The notes under the pieces are model-generated. The model was not told the DNA's origin. It made no database searches and worked only from the letters and a program-made list of their open reading frames with translations. A stretch of DNA of 64,000 nt from Hyaloperonospora brassicae (lineage: Eukaryota; Oomycota; Peronosporomycetes; Peronosporales; Peronosporaceae), in assembly GCA_947650285.1 (NCBI GenBank), contig CANTFL010001461.1:62001-126000 (forward strand), in the 5' to 3' direction. Below, one piece after another: positions 35,341-46,129 of this stretch. The position numbers were made by a program, and so were the translations under genes. Numbering within the stretch: the stretch's first letter is position 1; each line of letters begins with the position of its first letter.

Positions 35341-35830
35341 CGGATGATAAGTTCGAAGTGAAAAGAACATAAGACGTGCGATCTGGTCGAAAACCACGGG
35401 TCGGACGAGTACACTTTCCGGTCGGGAAGTGTTGGAAAGGCTCCAGCGATCCTTCATGGATAGACGAGGCAGATTTTAATCGCGTGGATATGTCGCAAGA
35501 ATATGACTGTGGTCGAGTAAGCCGGAATCGATTCGAGGTGAGTCAATTAGAAGAAGCTGCATCAAGGGTCGAACACCAATCTGGAGGTTAGGTTTGGTTG
35601 AAGTATGTAAGGATGTTGCATATGGCTGTAAGGCGGCGAAAGCATACACCGGGAGGCTGTATGTGGCGGAAGACTCGGTTGACTGGTGTGCTAGGCGGTA
35701 AAACATGATGGTGGAATGGGTTTAAAGGGTGTGCTTAAAGGCAGTACATGCCAAAGGAATGTGCTGTTCGTATATGAGTGTGAAATTGAATTAATAACGA
35801 AATTATGGAGATCGAGATTAATTTGACATG

Positions 35831-36022
35831 ATGATACAACAATAAAAGATGCAATGAACGATGATAAAGAAATCTGATGTATTAATATTTTCGAATTTTA
35901 CTTAGACCGGAAAATAAGGTAAAGCAGAATGATTTAACGATCTTGTTCGAACAAATTGCGATCTAAGCCGAGACTGATGATCTGCCAATCTAGGTTGATT
36001 GACTGGCGATATTATTAAAGAC
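35831..36022. other. AT-rich spacer between B3 and inverted LTR
   Basis: No gene or repeat end recognised. No purine tract or 3' LTR follows B3 in the direct orientation. Confidence 0.45.
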
Positions 36023-37500
36023 CCATTGTGGTGAAGTAGATCTCATAGAATTGTTATTTGTGAGGGTCGATCTTCCACTTGCCCAGAATTTCTGACTTAC
36101 GGAGGGGGTACTCCGATTCGTACCTTGTTGTATATCCTTGTGCTCACCTTGTGTACCCGTCGATTGGGCTGGCTTGATCTCTTCGTAATGGACGTGGGAG
36201 ATGTTGATCTCGCTGAGAGTTTGGGGTTGGTGTTCGCTTCCGGTGCGGAAATTTTCACACCACGAACAGGGGCTCTGCGATCCTGATCTTGAGTCGCGGC
36301 GATCTCTATTTGGAGATGTCGCGATCTCGATCTTCCTCCGGGGTCGGGGTCTTTGCTGTGCGGAAATCTTCACTCAGCAAATAGTAGTATTGCGTTGGTC
36401 TTGCCTTGGGATCGGTCCGATCTGGCCTTGGGATCGGACGATCTTGCTGGAAGTGCGCAATTGGGGCAGATAGGTGTCCTGTTTCTCCAAAATGAAACGT
36501 GCTATCTGCCTTGTAGATCGCTTTGACCTTGCTCGCTCTTATCTTGAACTTCTTATCCAGATCTTCTAACCACTTGATTCGTCTCGTGATCTTGTGTCCA
36601 GTATTTTTCCGTTGTTGATGCTACCCTAGCAGTTTGAGTTTAGTGTGAGTACTTGATCGATCCGGACCAGATTGTCCGGGATATCTCTTCTCGATCTTGG
36701 CCAACAATCCAAGATCGGTCTTCGGTGTTCTTCCAAAACGCGTGCCTTACAACGCCGGGAAAGACAAATCAATCCTGGACGTAAAAGAGGGGGGGGAACG
36801 TGCGTCGTGAGCAGAAGAAGTAGAGTTCAAGTCTGTTTGTTTACCAACCAAATTGATAGCCAACCTATCCTTGCGCCTATTCCAAACTGTAGTTCAAACT
36901 CCAAACAGATATCTACTTTAAGCTTGACAGCCCGCTTGAACACGTGTCACAATTTCATGACCTGTACTCCAAAGATAGTGCCAGTATCCTCGATATCGTA
37001 CCTAGACACCAAAAGAGGACCAAATTCCAAATACGATACCATATTCCCATTTTTGGTACCAAAAGGTCCGAAATAGTACTCAAGGGCCAAATGTGTCTAA
37101 ATCCATTTCGCGACGTCAAATCAACCGGCTTCCACTCGCTCTTTTGGTCTGAACTTTTGAGCCATCACTCATGGACCTTCAACAAACATATTCATCAGGA
37201 TCCAAAAGCCTCATCAGCTATATATCCATACTCAACAGGGAATGTGACCGATCTGACGCTCAATTCGAAATCGGCGGGGATCGACACGGTTCAATTCAAC
37301 AGTAGATATCCTTCTGTTCATTGTGCGTGCTCCAATATCATCCTTCAGGGTTCATCTGGTTCACGAGACCCTCCACATGTCTTTGAATAACTCCCTGGAC
37401 TCCCATAAATATCCACACTTCCAGATCGGGCTATACTTAACCAAAATCAGTACTCCCATTGCGGGACCGGTTAAGAGTGTCACTAATCTAACGAATGTGA
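36023..37500 (-). repeat. Inverted family B LTR and leader (truncated)
   Basis: The reverse complement of this stretch aligns with 29549 back to 28562 and then with 27380 back to about 26870, with no minisatellite segment between. It begins exactly at the gag ATG of the family (36023 corresponds to 29549) and ends where the family C LTR begins at 37501. Family C therefore inserted into it. Together with 26.9-29.5 kb it flanks B3 and pogo with large inverted arms. Confidence 0.8.
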
Positions 37501-38599
37501 TGTAGGAATTTAGAGGCAAAGACCGACATGCTTAGAGAAGCTGAAGAATCGGTGGTCTTCGAATGAAAGGTCATCGAATAAAGGTCACCGAATGAAAGGT
37601 AATTTAATGATAGGTCATCGAATTGGAGGTCGTCCAATGAAAGGTCGCCGAACTTATGGTCGTCGAATGAAAGGTCATTGAATGAAAGGTTATCGAACTC
37701 GAGGCCGTCCAATGAAAGGTCATTGAATGATATGTTGTCGAATGAAAGGTCGTCGAATGAAAGTCACCGAATGAAAGTCACTGAACCTTAAGGTCGTCGA
37801 ATCGGAGGTAGTCGAACTCATAGTCATCGAAATTGAGGTAGTCGAAGATAGAGCAGAGGTGCAGGGTGTGAGAAGATCGACGAAGATTCATTACACTTGG
37901 TTTACGCATAAGTAAAGAGGAGAAGAACAGAGGACCACATAACGGGTCATCGATAAGAAAAGAGATACACCAATACAGTGCAGAATTTTCTAAGTCCAAG
38001 ACACGCGTACACTTGAGGTAAGTCCCTGCGTGGGCTAGATTATGCGTGCCGTCGAACCTCGAGAGGCATAGCTTGTAGAGGTATCGACTGGTAGCGCCAA
38101 GAGTTAGGAAGGCCCGGGTCGGGCAGCGCTCGCTACTAGCGAAGGAAGGAGTCTCGTCGTCGACGAGCCGGTAAAAGTCAGCAAAGAGACTGTTGTGAGT
38201 CTTGTCAAGGACGAGCCGGAGAGCCTTAAGAGAAGGCCCCGTTTTCCAAAGACTTGTCTGAGTGACGAGCTGGTGGGCCTCAGCCGAGAGCACCGTAAAT
38301 CTTCTAGATGGGCGTACACTGCGCCCGGTGACCTGTAAAAGTGCGTACTGCGTCGGCTTCCACCCGTTGGTGCGAAGTCAAAGGAAGAGAGAGGTTTAGA
38401 AGCTGCTGAACTCAGGCATGCTTCTGGAGGATTGGTTGTAAGGAATCAGCTAGGCGAAAGCCGCAACTGAACTCGAAGAAGCGAACCGCGTAGGAATTTA
38501 TACTAACGTACCAGCCCGTCGCGCCGTCTAAGCTCGGCGATTGTTGTGTTTGTACGTTGAGGCTGTTATACGACGAAATTAACTAACTACTGTACCACA
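37501..38599 (+). repeat. Family C 5' LTR
   Basis: It begins TGTAGGAATT directly at the edge of the inverted B LTR and ends CCACA two bases before the primer-binding site. 37958-38599 recurs at 17452-18093. U3 contains a 15-bp minisatellite. The start is inferred from the homology break and the TG. Confidence 0.75.
37557..37845 (+). repeat. 15-bp minisatellite in family C U3
   Basis: About 20 imperfect units of the type GTCATCGAATGAAAG. Because the unit is a multiple of three, the minus strand stays open and reads as Phe-Asp-Asp-Leu-Ser repeats; this is most likely a by-product. Confidence 0.8.
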
Positions 38600-38601
38600 A
38601 C

Positions 38602-38618
38602 TGGTGCCGCGACCCGGG
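38602..38618 (+). other. Primer-binding site of family C
   Basis: TGGTGCCGCGACCCGGG starts with the TGG that pairs with a tRNA CCA end and lies 2 nt after the LTR. The tRNA was not identified. Confidence 0.75.
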
Positions 38619-38759
38619 AATTTAGGGTGTGCAATTGTTTACCAGGTACCAAGCAATTAATGACGAGCGAATTGGTCACCCATGCAAGACTAGCTAGCGG
38701 TGGGATATCATCGTCTGCTGGAAGATAGTCGCGCGCTGGGCCGACCCAGGCTATTAAAA

Positions 38760-39461
38760 ACGACACCGAAGTGAAGGTGGAAGTGAATCGAGAACCTGGG
38801 ATCGTCGAGTTTGAAGGAGGTTACCATGTGGAGGAAGATCAAGATGGAAGAGATGAGTACGACAATGGAGGATTACTCGGAGAAGAGGAAAAAATCGAGT
38901 ATTTCACGCGGGACATGTGAGTCGCGTACAGGCGATGAAGGAGAAGTATGCACAAGCGGTGAGAGACTTCGTGCAAGCCGAGCAAGGAAAGGGAGATGAC
39001 GACGAGCTGAGGTTGGGGTTAGTAATACTTCTATCGGCCATCTTCAGGACCCCGAAGCGGATCTCTACTCCTCAGGCGAACGGGATCCTTTATCAAATTG
39101 CTGACGATATGAAGAAGGGCATGTAGATCAAACAATTCAACATCGAGCGATCCACTCAACCGAAATGGTCGGAGCTCAGCACCATGTTGAACATAACTTG
39201 TACCGTTATGAGTGTTGGGCACTCTAGGCTTACACGACCTACCTCTTTCGTGCAATGGGATACAAGTTCAATGTGTCGCAGGATCCCAAACTTGCGGAGG
39301 CTGTCTTCAACCCGCGGGTGGTGGAAAAAGAAATGAAGGAATGGAGAGCAAAGCTCAGAGACGCGATTCCGAGCGTCAGATCTACAATGGAACAGCTTCA
39401 TGGATACGCCGCTTCAATAGAAGAAAAGGCACCGATACCATCGAGTTATGAGCCACAATAA
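38760..39461 (+). pseudogene. Family C gag, N-terminal part (frameshifted)
   Basis: An acidic segment (38775-38910, Glu/Asp/Gly-rich) changes frame near 38915 and continues as a helical segment with Arg-Asp-Phe-Val-Gln-Ala-Glu to a stop at 39124. A third piece (39255-39461), Lys/Glu-rich with Met-Glu-Gln-Leu-His, follows. The N-terminal part of gag is variable in these elements, so the call rests on position between primer site and capsid. Confidence 0.55.
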
Positions 39462-39682
39462 GATCCAGCGAGACTCAATCGTGGACACACGATTGAATTG
39501 ACGGGAAAGGTGAAACTAAAACGGAAGCATACTCTTGAGTGGAGAGATCGCCTTACATGGAGGATGTCTACATGGAGACACCAAGATCGTCCCCTTAAAC
39601 GAGATGGAAGAATTCGCAAACGAGAGGAGAAGGTGGACGAAGAACCTACGACGACGACGACGACGATGACGACGAAGATTGG

Positions 39683-40600
39683 ATGGGACAACAACGCGGA
39701 AGTCATTCGACGAACAACTGCAATCGTCGTCTGAGCTATGAAGGATCTGTGAGTAAACGAGGACAAGTACTCGGGATTCGAACGCATGCCCCGTTGGATA
39801 AGATTGCCAAGTTCGAGGGAGCCCGATACCGTTCCGATGAAGCTCTAGATCGGATCAAGACGTTTACCTATGAGATGAAGGGAACATGCAAGCCCCAGAA
39901 TGACTGGTGTGAGCCATTCTCGTTGAGTCTAGGAAAGGTGGCCAAGAGTTGGTACCGACAGTTGTCGAAGAAAATGCAGAAGACATGGAAGTTGCTCAGC
40001 AAGGCGTTTTTGGAGTACTACTGCTCGAAGTACGATCAGTCGGCCAGATCCAGGTATTACTCAGCGAAGCGCCAGGAATTGGAATATGTGTGCGACTTCC
40101 TCCTCCGCTTGAATAAATACGCACGAGCTGCGCAGATACAATACGAGAAGGGCGGGGCCGAGTCTGAAGATCATGTGGAGCACTTCTTGCTGAATTGTGG
40201 AGATGATGACGTGATGGACTTCATCCACCCGCAACGACTGGGTGATATACATCGGGTGGAACAGATCATCAGTCATCGGTTGCTAGGCGAAAAGCGCAAG
40301 AAGCAACGTGACAGAATGAGCAGCAATCGACTATCAGGTCCACACCGATACGAGTCCAGGATCACTCGCCGCAGAGACAGCCGTTACGACATCACGCGTC
40401 AATCAGAAGGCCGACGTGACAAAAGACGTGATGGTCACCGTTCGATAACCAAGAGAGACATGAAGAACACCGACTCGTCAGCAGGGACAGGCAATCTCGG
40501 CGCGAAGGACGAACAGGGAGATACGAGTACGATGGTAGCCGTCGTATTACCCTCGCATCGGCAACTACGGACGATCTGCGAGCTGCAGTCGAAGAATTGA
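39683..40600 (+). CDS. Family C gag, capsid part
   Basis: The open frame is 305 codons. After an N-terminal piece overlapping a CGA/GAC microsatellite (39645-39680) comes a capsid-like domain: Ala-Lys-Ser-Trp-Tyr-Arg-Gln-Leu-Ser near residues 95-103, then Ala-Phe-Leu-Glu-Tyr-Tyr and an Asp-Phe-Leu-Leu-Arg-Leu-Asn segment, then an Arg/Lys-rich tail. B1 has the same Trp-Tyr-Arg-Gln-Leu-Ser block near 53190. It would form the virus-like particle. The frame probably starts from an upstream frameshift rather than its own ATG. Confidence 0.7.
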   Translation: MGQQRGSHSTNNCNRRLSYEGSVSKRGQVLGIRTHAPLDKIAKFEGARYRSDEALDRIKTFTYEMKGTCKPQNDWCEPFSLSLGKVAKSWYRQLSKKMQKTWKLLSKAFLEYYCSKYDQSARSRYYSAKRQELEYVCDFLLRLNKYARAAQIQYEKGGAESEDHVEHFLLNCGDDDVMDFIHPQRLGDIHRVEQIISHRLLGEKRKKQRDRMSSNRLSGPHRYESRITRRRDSRYDITRQSEGRRDKRRDGHRSITKRDMKNTDSSAGTGNLGAKDEQGDTSTMVAVVLPSHRQLRTICELQSKN

Positions 40601-40742
40601 GGCCTAGACAATGCGCTGATCATCACGAGTCGCGAGGACGAAAGCGTCTACGACTACACAAACGACTACGAGTCGGACTCTGACGCCGATTTCATGGATG
40701 TGGGCAGACAAGTGAACAGAGTGGCTTAACCTGCAGAACGCG

Positions 40743-41102
40743 GTGAGCGACCACGACCTGGTCCTAATACTATGGGTCGAGCAGGCAATATTGCTGAGCA
40801 TGAGGTACGACCTGATCCACGTGACCAAGTCAATTGAGCGTCAGCGTCCAGACCACTTGAGAGAACGCCGACCATGGGATCCCTGTGAAGCATGTGGTGC
40901 AGCAGGACACGACGCTCACTTTTGCAGACGCCGATGCAAATTCTGCAAACATGTGCACGACGTCGGAAGGTGCAAACTTTTCACCGAGTTCGAACGACTC
41001 ACCAAATTCGTCAAGTCATCGATCGATCTAACAACTGTGCCCGAAGAACTCCAACATATCTATTCGCCATGCCATATAATCTTGGAGGCTCGCCGACTTT
41101 GA
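40743..41102 (+). pseudogene. Family C zinc-knuckle segment of gag
   Basis: 40884-40925 encodes a perfect CX2CX4HX4C knuckle (Cys-Glu-Ala-Cys-Gly ... Phe-Cys), followed at once by a second array CX2CX3HX4C with Cys-Lys-Phe-Cys-Lys-His. Paired knuckles bind nucleic acid in gag. A stop at 40598 and a frame change separate it from the capsid part. Confidence 0.75.
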
Positions 41103-41404
41103 CTGGGTCGAGAAACAACGGGCTGCCACAGTCAGTGGAACCAGCAGTCGACGCGAACTACGTGTTTGCTTTTGTTGGAGACACAAGAAGGCCCGGCGAT
41201 GAAGCGTGTGGACGGTTAAATAGAGGAGAGAAATCCGCCGTAAATGTCAACTACCGACGAAAAAGTCGATGGTGAAAGAGCGATGGCTCGGATGGACGCA
41301 TCACCCAACTCTCGGCGACAGATGGAATAGGAAAATCCACTGAAGTTTCTAAAAGGGGAGCAATAGGATGGTGGCCGTCAAGGAAGTTCGATCGGAGTAT
41401 AAGA

Positions 41405-41839
41405 ATGAGAGCTTTTGCGATGGGGGCAGCGAATAATCAACAGAATCAGATCCTGTTGGACACAGGAGCAAACATCTCAGCGATAAGTGAATCGTTTGCA
41501 CGAAAGCTTAAGCTCCGAGGTCGAACGAGCACGAACAAGCAGATCGAAGTGCAAGGGATAGGGGGGTCAAAAGTAGTCACGACGTCACGGGTTACGGTCA
41601 AGATAACACTGGGGTGGAAGGTGTTCCATGAATTCGAAGTACGGATCATGCCACATCACGCGGAGGTAAACCTAATACTCGGAACAGACTTCATGATACC
41701 AGATGGAGTCCGTCTAGATCTCTTCAATTCGACAGACAAATTACCCCATGGACTAGTTGTGCCACTCCTTAAGTCGGCGAAAGAAGTCGACGGTCAGGAG
41801 TGGGGAGAGAAGTCACAGGGGGACCCAGAGATACCATGA
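41405..41839 (+). CDS. Family C aspartic protease
   Basis: 144 codons. Leu-Leu-Asp-Thr-Gly-Ala-Asn near residues 16-22 is the catalytic motif of retropepsins. A Leu-Ile-Leu-Gly-Thr-Asp-Phe-Met block near 93-100 corresponds to the conserved Ile-Leu-Gly-Asp of the family. The domain is complete and would cleave Gag-Pol. It is separated from the gag segments by stops and is followed by the post-protease segment. Confidence 0.8.
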   Translation: MRAFAMGAANNQQNQILLDTGANISAISESFARKLKLRGRTSTNKQIEVQGIGGSKVVTTSRVTVKITLGWKVFHEFEVRIMPHHAEVNLILGTDFMIPDGVRLDLFNSTDKLPHGLVVPLLKSAKEVDGQEWGEKSQGDPEIP

Positions 41840-41862
41840 ATATGGATCAACGATAGCCTGAG

Positions 41863-42183
41863 GTGCTCAAGCCGCAGCGTCAACAAACAATTGGATCCAC
41901 ACACGAGCTGTATGCTCGTCGACTGCCCGCACTACTACCCACAATCATACATAACAGGAAAGGGAAAGCGACGACGGTCAGAATAACCAATTTCGCATCA
42001 CGGGTAACGACATTTCCAGCACATTTCCCGATCGTAGTATGGATGCCACACGGTACGTTACCACGAGATGAAGGATACGTACGCGTGAATTCGTCGAAGT
42101 ACAGAGATTGGCAAGTGCTAGCGTACGAATATGTCTTGGACAAACAATTGAATCAGAAAGAGAAAGTTTTGTATGAGGAATAA
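41863..42183 (+). CDS. Family C post-protease segment
   Basis: 106 codons that match the B1 segment after the protease (54800-55050): Val-Arg-Ile-Thr-Asn-Phe-Ala, a Met-Pro-His-Gly-Thr block, then Gly-Tyr-Val-Arg-Val and Tyr-Arg-Asp-Trp. Function unknown; it links protease to RT in these elements. A stop at 42181 precedes the family A insertion by 16 bp. Confidence 0.6.
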   Translation: MLKPQRQQTIGSTHELYARRLPALLPTIIHNRKGKATTVRITNFASRVTTFPAHFPIVVWMPHGTLPRDEGYVRVNSSKYRDWQVLAYEYVLDKQLNQKEKVLYEE

Positions 42184-42199
42184 TTGTGCCGACAACCAC

Positions 42200-42592
42200 T
42201 GTAACGGGGCAGCCCGTTACATGGAATTGTCACTTTAAAGAAAGAATGACAATAAAGAATATTAAGTTATGTATTCTTTGAACAATATCACCGATAGTGG
42301 TGATATTGGTGAAGCGATCAAAGGGTCTGCTCATTGGTTGGTATCTTGATGATATCAACCCAACAATCGCCGCAAGACGCGCGGAATGAGTGGTGACGAG
42401 ACGTCACCACATACTCAGTTAGATTAACATAATTAAGTCAGGTTAAACAGATAGACAGTAACAAAAGACTTAATTTTATTAATATAACATTTTTACTTTT
42501 CCCTTATCTACGCTTCCTCGTTTGCCTCGTGTACGCTTGTCGGGGTACCGATACCCTTGCGTTAAGCTCACGCAAGGGTGTGCCCCGTTACA
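42200..42592 (+). repeat. Family A 5' LTR (393 bp)
   Basis: Starts TGTAACGGGG, ends CCCCGTTACA, the same length as 1127-1519 with scattered differences. It carries the same internal hairpins. Confidence 0.9.
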
Positions 42593-42594
42593 CC

Positions 42595-42608
42595 TGGTAG
42601 CACTTTGT
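42595..42608 (+). other. Candidate primer-binding site of family A
   Basis: TGGTAGCACTTTGT begins 2 nt after the LTR. TGGTAGC is similar to the start of initiator-Met primer sites, but the tRNA match was not checked. Confidence 0.55.
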
Positions 42609-42636
42609 AGTCCTTCCAAGGACCACAGCATCCAAT

Positions 42637-43434
42637 ATGAACATGTTAAATGATGAAGAGACCTTTCACGCCACGCGTGAAGGGTTTACCCATTTGAGTG
42701 ACATCGAATGGAGTGCGGTAGAACGAATGAGTTCTACCGTAGGCGAGTTCGCCATTAGCGCCATGTTGGAGCCTCTAGACAGAGACCAACAACATGCCGC
42801 TATAGCCAGGTTATTTCAAAATGAACTTGTCGCCGAAAGGGAGAAAGTAGCCTTGCTTCACCAGCAAGGCTCTCAACAGGCCGAGCAGTTGAGAGGACTC
42901 GGTGCTCAACAGACGGAGCTGTTGAGACAGCAGTAATTCCATGCTGCTGTGGGCGGGACGGCACATGCGCGTCGTCCCAAGGTCATGAAGTTCGACATCT
43001 CCAAGTACAGTGGAGTCCCGAAGGACTCCCTGTTACTATGGTTTTTCGAACTCGACAGAGCCTTAAGGGCTCGTCGCGTCGAAGATGAGCAAATGAAACT
43101 CACATTTGCTCAGACCCACTTGGCAGGGCGTGCCAAAAATTGTTCCCTGGGACTCGAGAGTAGGGACCCAAATGTGTTTAGGTTGCTAGATGACTTCAAG
43201 TCCCGGCTCAGACAAACGTTTTAGCCGCCACGGGTTGAGTTCAGGGCTCGTTCAGAGCTCCTGAAACTCAAGCAGGGTAACCGTGATGTGCACGCTTACG
43301 CTGAACATATACGACTCCTCACGATTAGTATAACTGCTAAGTCAGTCCATGAACACACGTTGATTGCGGTGTTCATGCAAGGGCTCGCAGAGGACCTGTC
43401 AGGAGCCACCTGTTCCGCCTTGAGCTGAATATGC
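42637..43434 (+). pseudogene. Family A gag (in-frame stops)
   Basis: One reading frame from an ATG at 42637 with an N-terminal Glu/Gln-rich helical segment (Gln-Gln-Ala-Glu-Gln-Leu) and a capsid-like retrotransposon gag domain: Phe-Asp-Ile-Ser-Lys-Tyr-Ser-Gly, Leu-Trp-Phe-Phe-Glu-Leu, then Ala-Tyr-Ala-Glu-His-Ile. In-frame stops at 42934 (TAA) and 43222 (TAG) sit in Gln-rich or conserved positions and could come from C-to-T changes. The frame is lost near 43430. Confidence 0.8.
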
Positions 43435-43610
43435 TGGAAGATGCGAAATCAGCCGCGGAACAGGGAGGCTTAAGCATGAGACAGGCTCATGCTAGCTCAA
43501 ACTCTTATCGTCCACCGAGACGACAAGAGATCGGAGGTCCAGAACCAATGGACCTCTGCTATGTTAAGGGCGAGTGACCTCGCTCTTCGAACAACAAGCG
43601 ATTGCAGAAG

Positions 43611-43652
43611 TGCAATCGCTGTGAGAAGTTAGGGCACTACGCATACGAGTGT
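43611..43652 (+). other. Family A gag zinc knuckle
   Basis: CX2CX4HX4C encoded as Cys-Asn-Arg-Cys-Glu-Lys-Leu-Gly-His-Tyr-Ala-Tyr-Glu-Cys, typical nucleocapsid knuckle. Confidence 0.9.
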
Positions 43653-43839
43653 AGTGCTCCACGCCCAGTACCAAACAGTAATGGTCGTATGGACGACCAT
43701 TCACCAAAAAGGGCAATAGTCGTGGGTCCAGCGCTGTTACGAAGCCGCAACAGCGAGACGGACCATCAAAAAATGGTCGGGGTCAGTAAAGGCGGAGCAC
43801 CCTACTGATCCAGCAACATCAACAGAATTTTCAAATCTC

Positions 43840-44196
43840 ATGACGAAAGTTGCTCCAGATACACAATCATTGTGTGTCTATGCACCTGGTGATGAAGTGT
43901 CCCTCATCACCTTGAAGTTGAAAGCGACAAATGATTTGTCGCTTCGTGCCCTAGTAGACTGTGGGGCGTCGAACAACTTTGTTCGTCGCCAGTCACTAGA
44001 GGGTCGTAGGCTCAAGTTTGTTGAGCGCGACATTCCCCTCACAAGGATGACGGTGCGCCTTGCAACAGGCGCATCGATTACCGTTGAGAAACGTGTAGTA
44101 GGAATCCACTACACGTTAGAGGGCGAACAGTACGATGATGACTTCATCGTACTGGATCTGGATGACAAGTCTGATGTCATCCTAGTACTACCTTAG
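43840..44196 (+). CDS. Family A aspartic protease
   Basis: 118 codons. Leu-Val-Asp-Cys-Gly-Ala-Ser-Asn near residues 45-52 is the active-site motif in the Asp-Cys-Gly form. An Asp-Phe-Ile-Val-Leu-Asp block and an Asp-Val-Ile-Leu block near the end fit the retropepsin fold. It would release gag and pol products. A stop near 44194 cuts it off just before the expected Gly-Met-Pro-Trp type end. Confidence 0.75.
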   Translation: MTKVAPDTQSLCVYAPGDEVSLITLKLKATNDLSLRALVDCGASNNFVRRQSLEGRRLKFVERDIPLTRMTVRLATGASITVEKRVVGIHYTLEGEQYDDDFIVLDLDDKSDVILVLP

Positions 44197-44593
44197 CTCA
44201 GATATACGAGCCAATAGTGAGCTGGCAGCATCTATCCGTGAAGATGCCTGGCGCTTGTTCATCAGATGGCCATCTGATGAGCATCTTGGAGCGTCCACAA
44301 GCGTGTGGATGTTCTGCGAGTGAGTGCGATAGCCTCACTTGCGGTCTGGTCGTTCGCTCGACCGCACAAGATCACAGTGTAGTTAATCACTACACTGTGG
44401 AGCAAGCTCCCGGCGGCTGTACAGAAGTACAGGCCGCGCCGAAGGTCCACAACTCGACAAGTCGAGTGGACCGGGACGTGGATGCACGCCTAGCGGGCGA
44501 CATCCTAGCAAGAGTAAACCGGTTGCCCACAAGCGGCAACACGGATATCCTAGGTCGACTGGAGGGTAGACCGTAGAGGATCGGTACCTAAAT

Positions 44594-46123
44594 TTGGTTG
44601 CACAGCCACAGTCAGAAGACGTCGAGAAAATAAGTCCCCACGTACTTGAGGAATTAATTCCTCAAGAGTCACTTGCTGAAGGATTAGGCCTTCAGAAACC
44701 TGTGGAACGAAGTTCCCAGGGAGTAACCGAGACGTTGAACGTCTTGGTTAATGACGGATCAAGCGTAGGCGCTTATACGCTTGATCTGATTGTGCCTCCA
44801 AAGTTAACTTCGGAGATAACTCAGTTGCCAACGCTAGAACCGAAACGGTTCTTGCGTGATCTGCGTAGTGGCAAAGTCAAGCAGATCTGCATACTCGTCA
44901 CAGAGGATGAGTATGTGGCCGATATTCGGTTGGCCACAGTATTTGCTGAGAACGAACGGGTTCTCAGCAGCTCACCGATGGACGAAATTGTCCTCAATGA
45001 GAAGACTCGGATTGAGCGATACGCGTCCCAATCCTGGAAGTTGCTTCAGGCAAATCCTTTGTTGAAGGATTTGATCGAATTCAAGGACGTATTTCCTGAA
45101 TCCGTACCTTACGAGTTGTCTAAGGACAAAGGCACTCGACACGAGATCGAGCTTAAACCGGGCTTGAAGTACTGTGTCATGAAGCAGTGGCCACTGCCTC
45201 GTGAACAAGTACTAGCGATCGACAAGTTCTTTTCCGATCGCTTAGCAGCGGGCCATGTGAGGGCATTAACTTCTCTTCACAGCTCTCCGACCTTCTGTGT
45301 GCGAAAGGCCACAGGAGGATGGCGGATAGTGCACGCATTCAACAAATTGAATGCTGCAACGGTACCGGCTCAGACGCCGATACCGAGGAAGGACGTAATC
45401 ATAGATGGTATGTCAAAGAGTACCATCTTTTCGTCCATGGATCTGATGGATGGGTTCTATCATATCCTCATGCGTGAACGGGACATCCCGTTTACGGCAG
45501 TGAGTACCCCCAGCGGAATGCTGTAGGAGTGGCTAGTGATGACACAGGGGCTGAGTAATGCCCCTGCTACTTTCAACAGATGTGTTACAAATCTGTTGAG
45601 ACCGGTGCGTGACTTTGCACCAAGTTACTTCGACGATGTCTTCGTCCATAGCCGGGCAATGGACGGAAAGACGGACGTTGAAGTTCACAGAACTCACGTT
45701 CGTCAAGTCCTTCAACTTATGCGCAAGCATAAGTTGTATGCCAACCTCAAGAAGTGTATATTCGCGGCTAGCGAAAACCCACTTCTTGAATGCATCGTGG
45801 GTAAACACGGCGTACTCCCCGATCCCGAGAAGATCAAGGCGATCATCGACTGGCCTGTGCCAATCGATGTAAAAGGACTTCGGAAGTTCCTTAGTAAAGC
45901 GGCGTACTTGCACAAGTACTCTCGCAACTACTCCAAGATGACTGTTCATCTTTCCTGGTTACTCAAGAAAAATGTCAAATGGTCATGGAACGCTGAGTGC
46001 CAGCGTTCCTATAAAGGTATTAAGCAAAGCTCGATGCAGTCGCCGATATTGGCGATTGCAGATCAGGACAGACCATTTCATGTGGTCTGTGACGCCAGAG
46101 ATTTTGCAATCGGCTGTGCGTGA
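44594..46123 (+). pseudogene. Family A reverse transcriptase
   Basis: 44594-45526 covers the linker, fingers and first palm part: Gly-Gly-Trp-Arg-Ile-Val and Ser-Ser-Met-Asp-Leu-Met-Asp-Gly-Phe, with the first catalytic Asp. A TAG at 45524 stands where family members have Trp. After it, 45536-46123 continues in the same frame with Gly-Leu-Ser-Asn-Ala-Pro-Ala-Thr-Phe and the Tyr-Phe-Asp-Asp-Val active-site box (45626-45640). The connection to RNase H begins near 46020. A stop at 46121 ends the frame. One nonsense change is thus the main break of RT. Confidence 0.85.
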
Positions 46124-46129
46124 ATGCAG

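Larger units (their letters stand above)
29546..35830 (+). mobile_element. Family B deletion derivative, copy B3
   Basis: The copy keeps the gag start and middle, then jumps to the segment that normally follows the protease (about 33300). It continues with a charged Asp/Arg region (33860-34140), a short remnant near 34169-34220 that resembles the second RNase H, and the integrase C-terminus (about 35090-35280) with a chromodomain remnant. Zinc knuckle, protease active site, RT, gypsy RNase H and integrase core are missing. A pogo element splits gag at 30202. The copy at 62-64 kb shares the gag junction, so this is probably a non-autonomous lineage rather than a private deletion. Confidence 0.75.
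37501..42199 (+). mobile_element. Ty3/gypsy family C, 5' half, interrupted by family A
   Basis: 5' LTR, primer-binding site, gag, zinc knuckles, protease and a post-protease segment are present in order. The element breaks off at 42199, where the LTR of family A begins; RT and the rest are expected beyond the nested insertions, outside the window. Its gag and post-protease segments are distant relatives of family B. A few frameshifts interrupt gag. Confidence 0.8.

Noticed and set aside
37488..37712. Asp/Leu/Ser repeat protein
   Set aside because: It is the minus-strand reading of a 15-bp minisatellite in an LTR.
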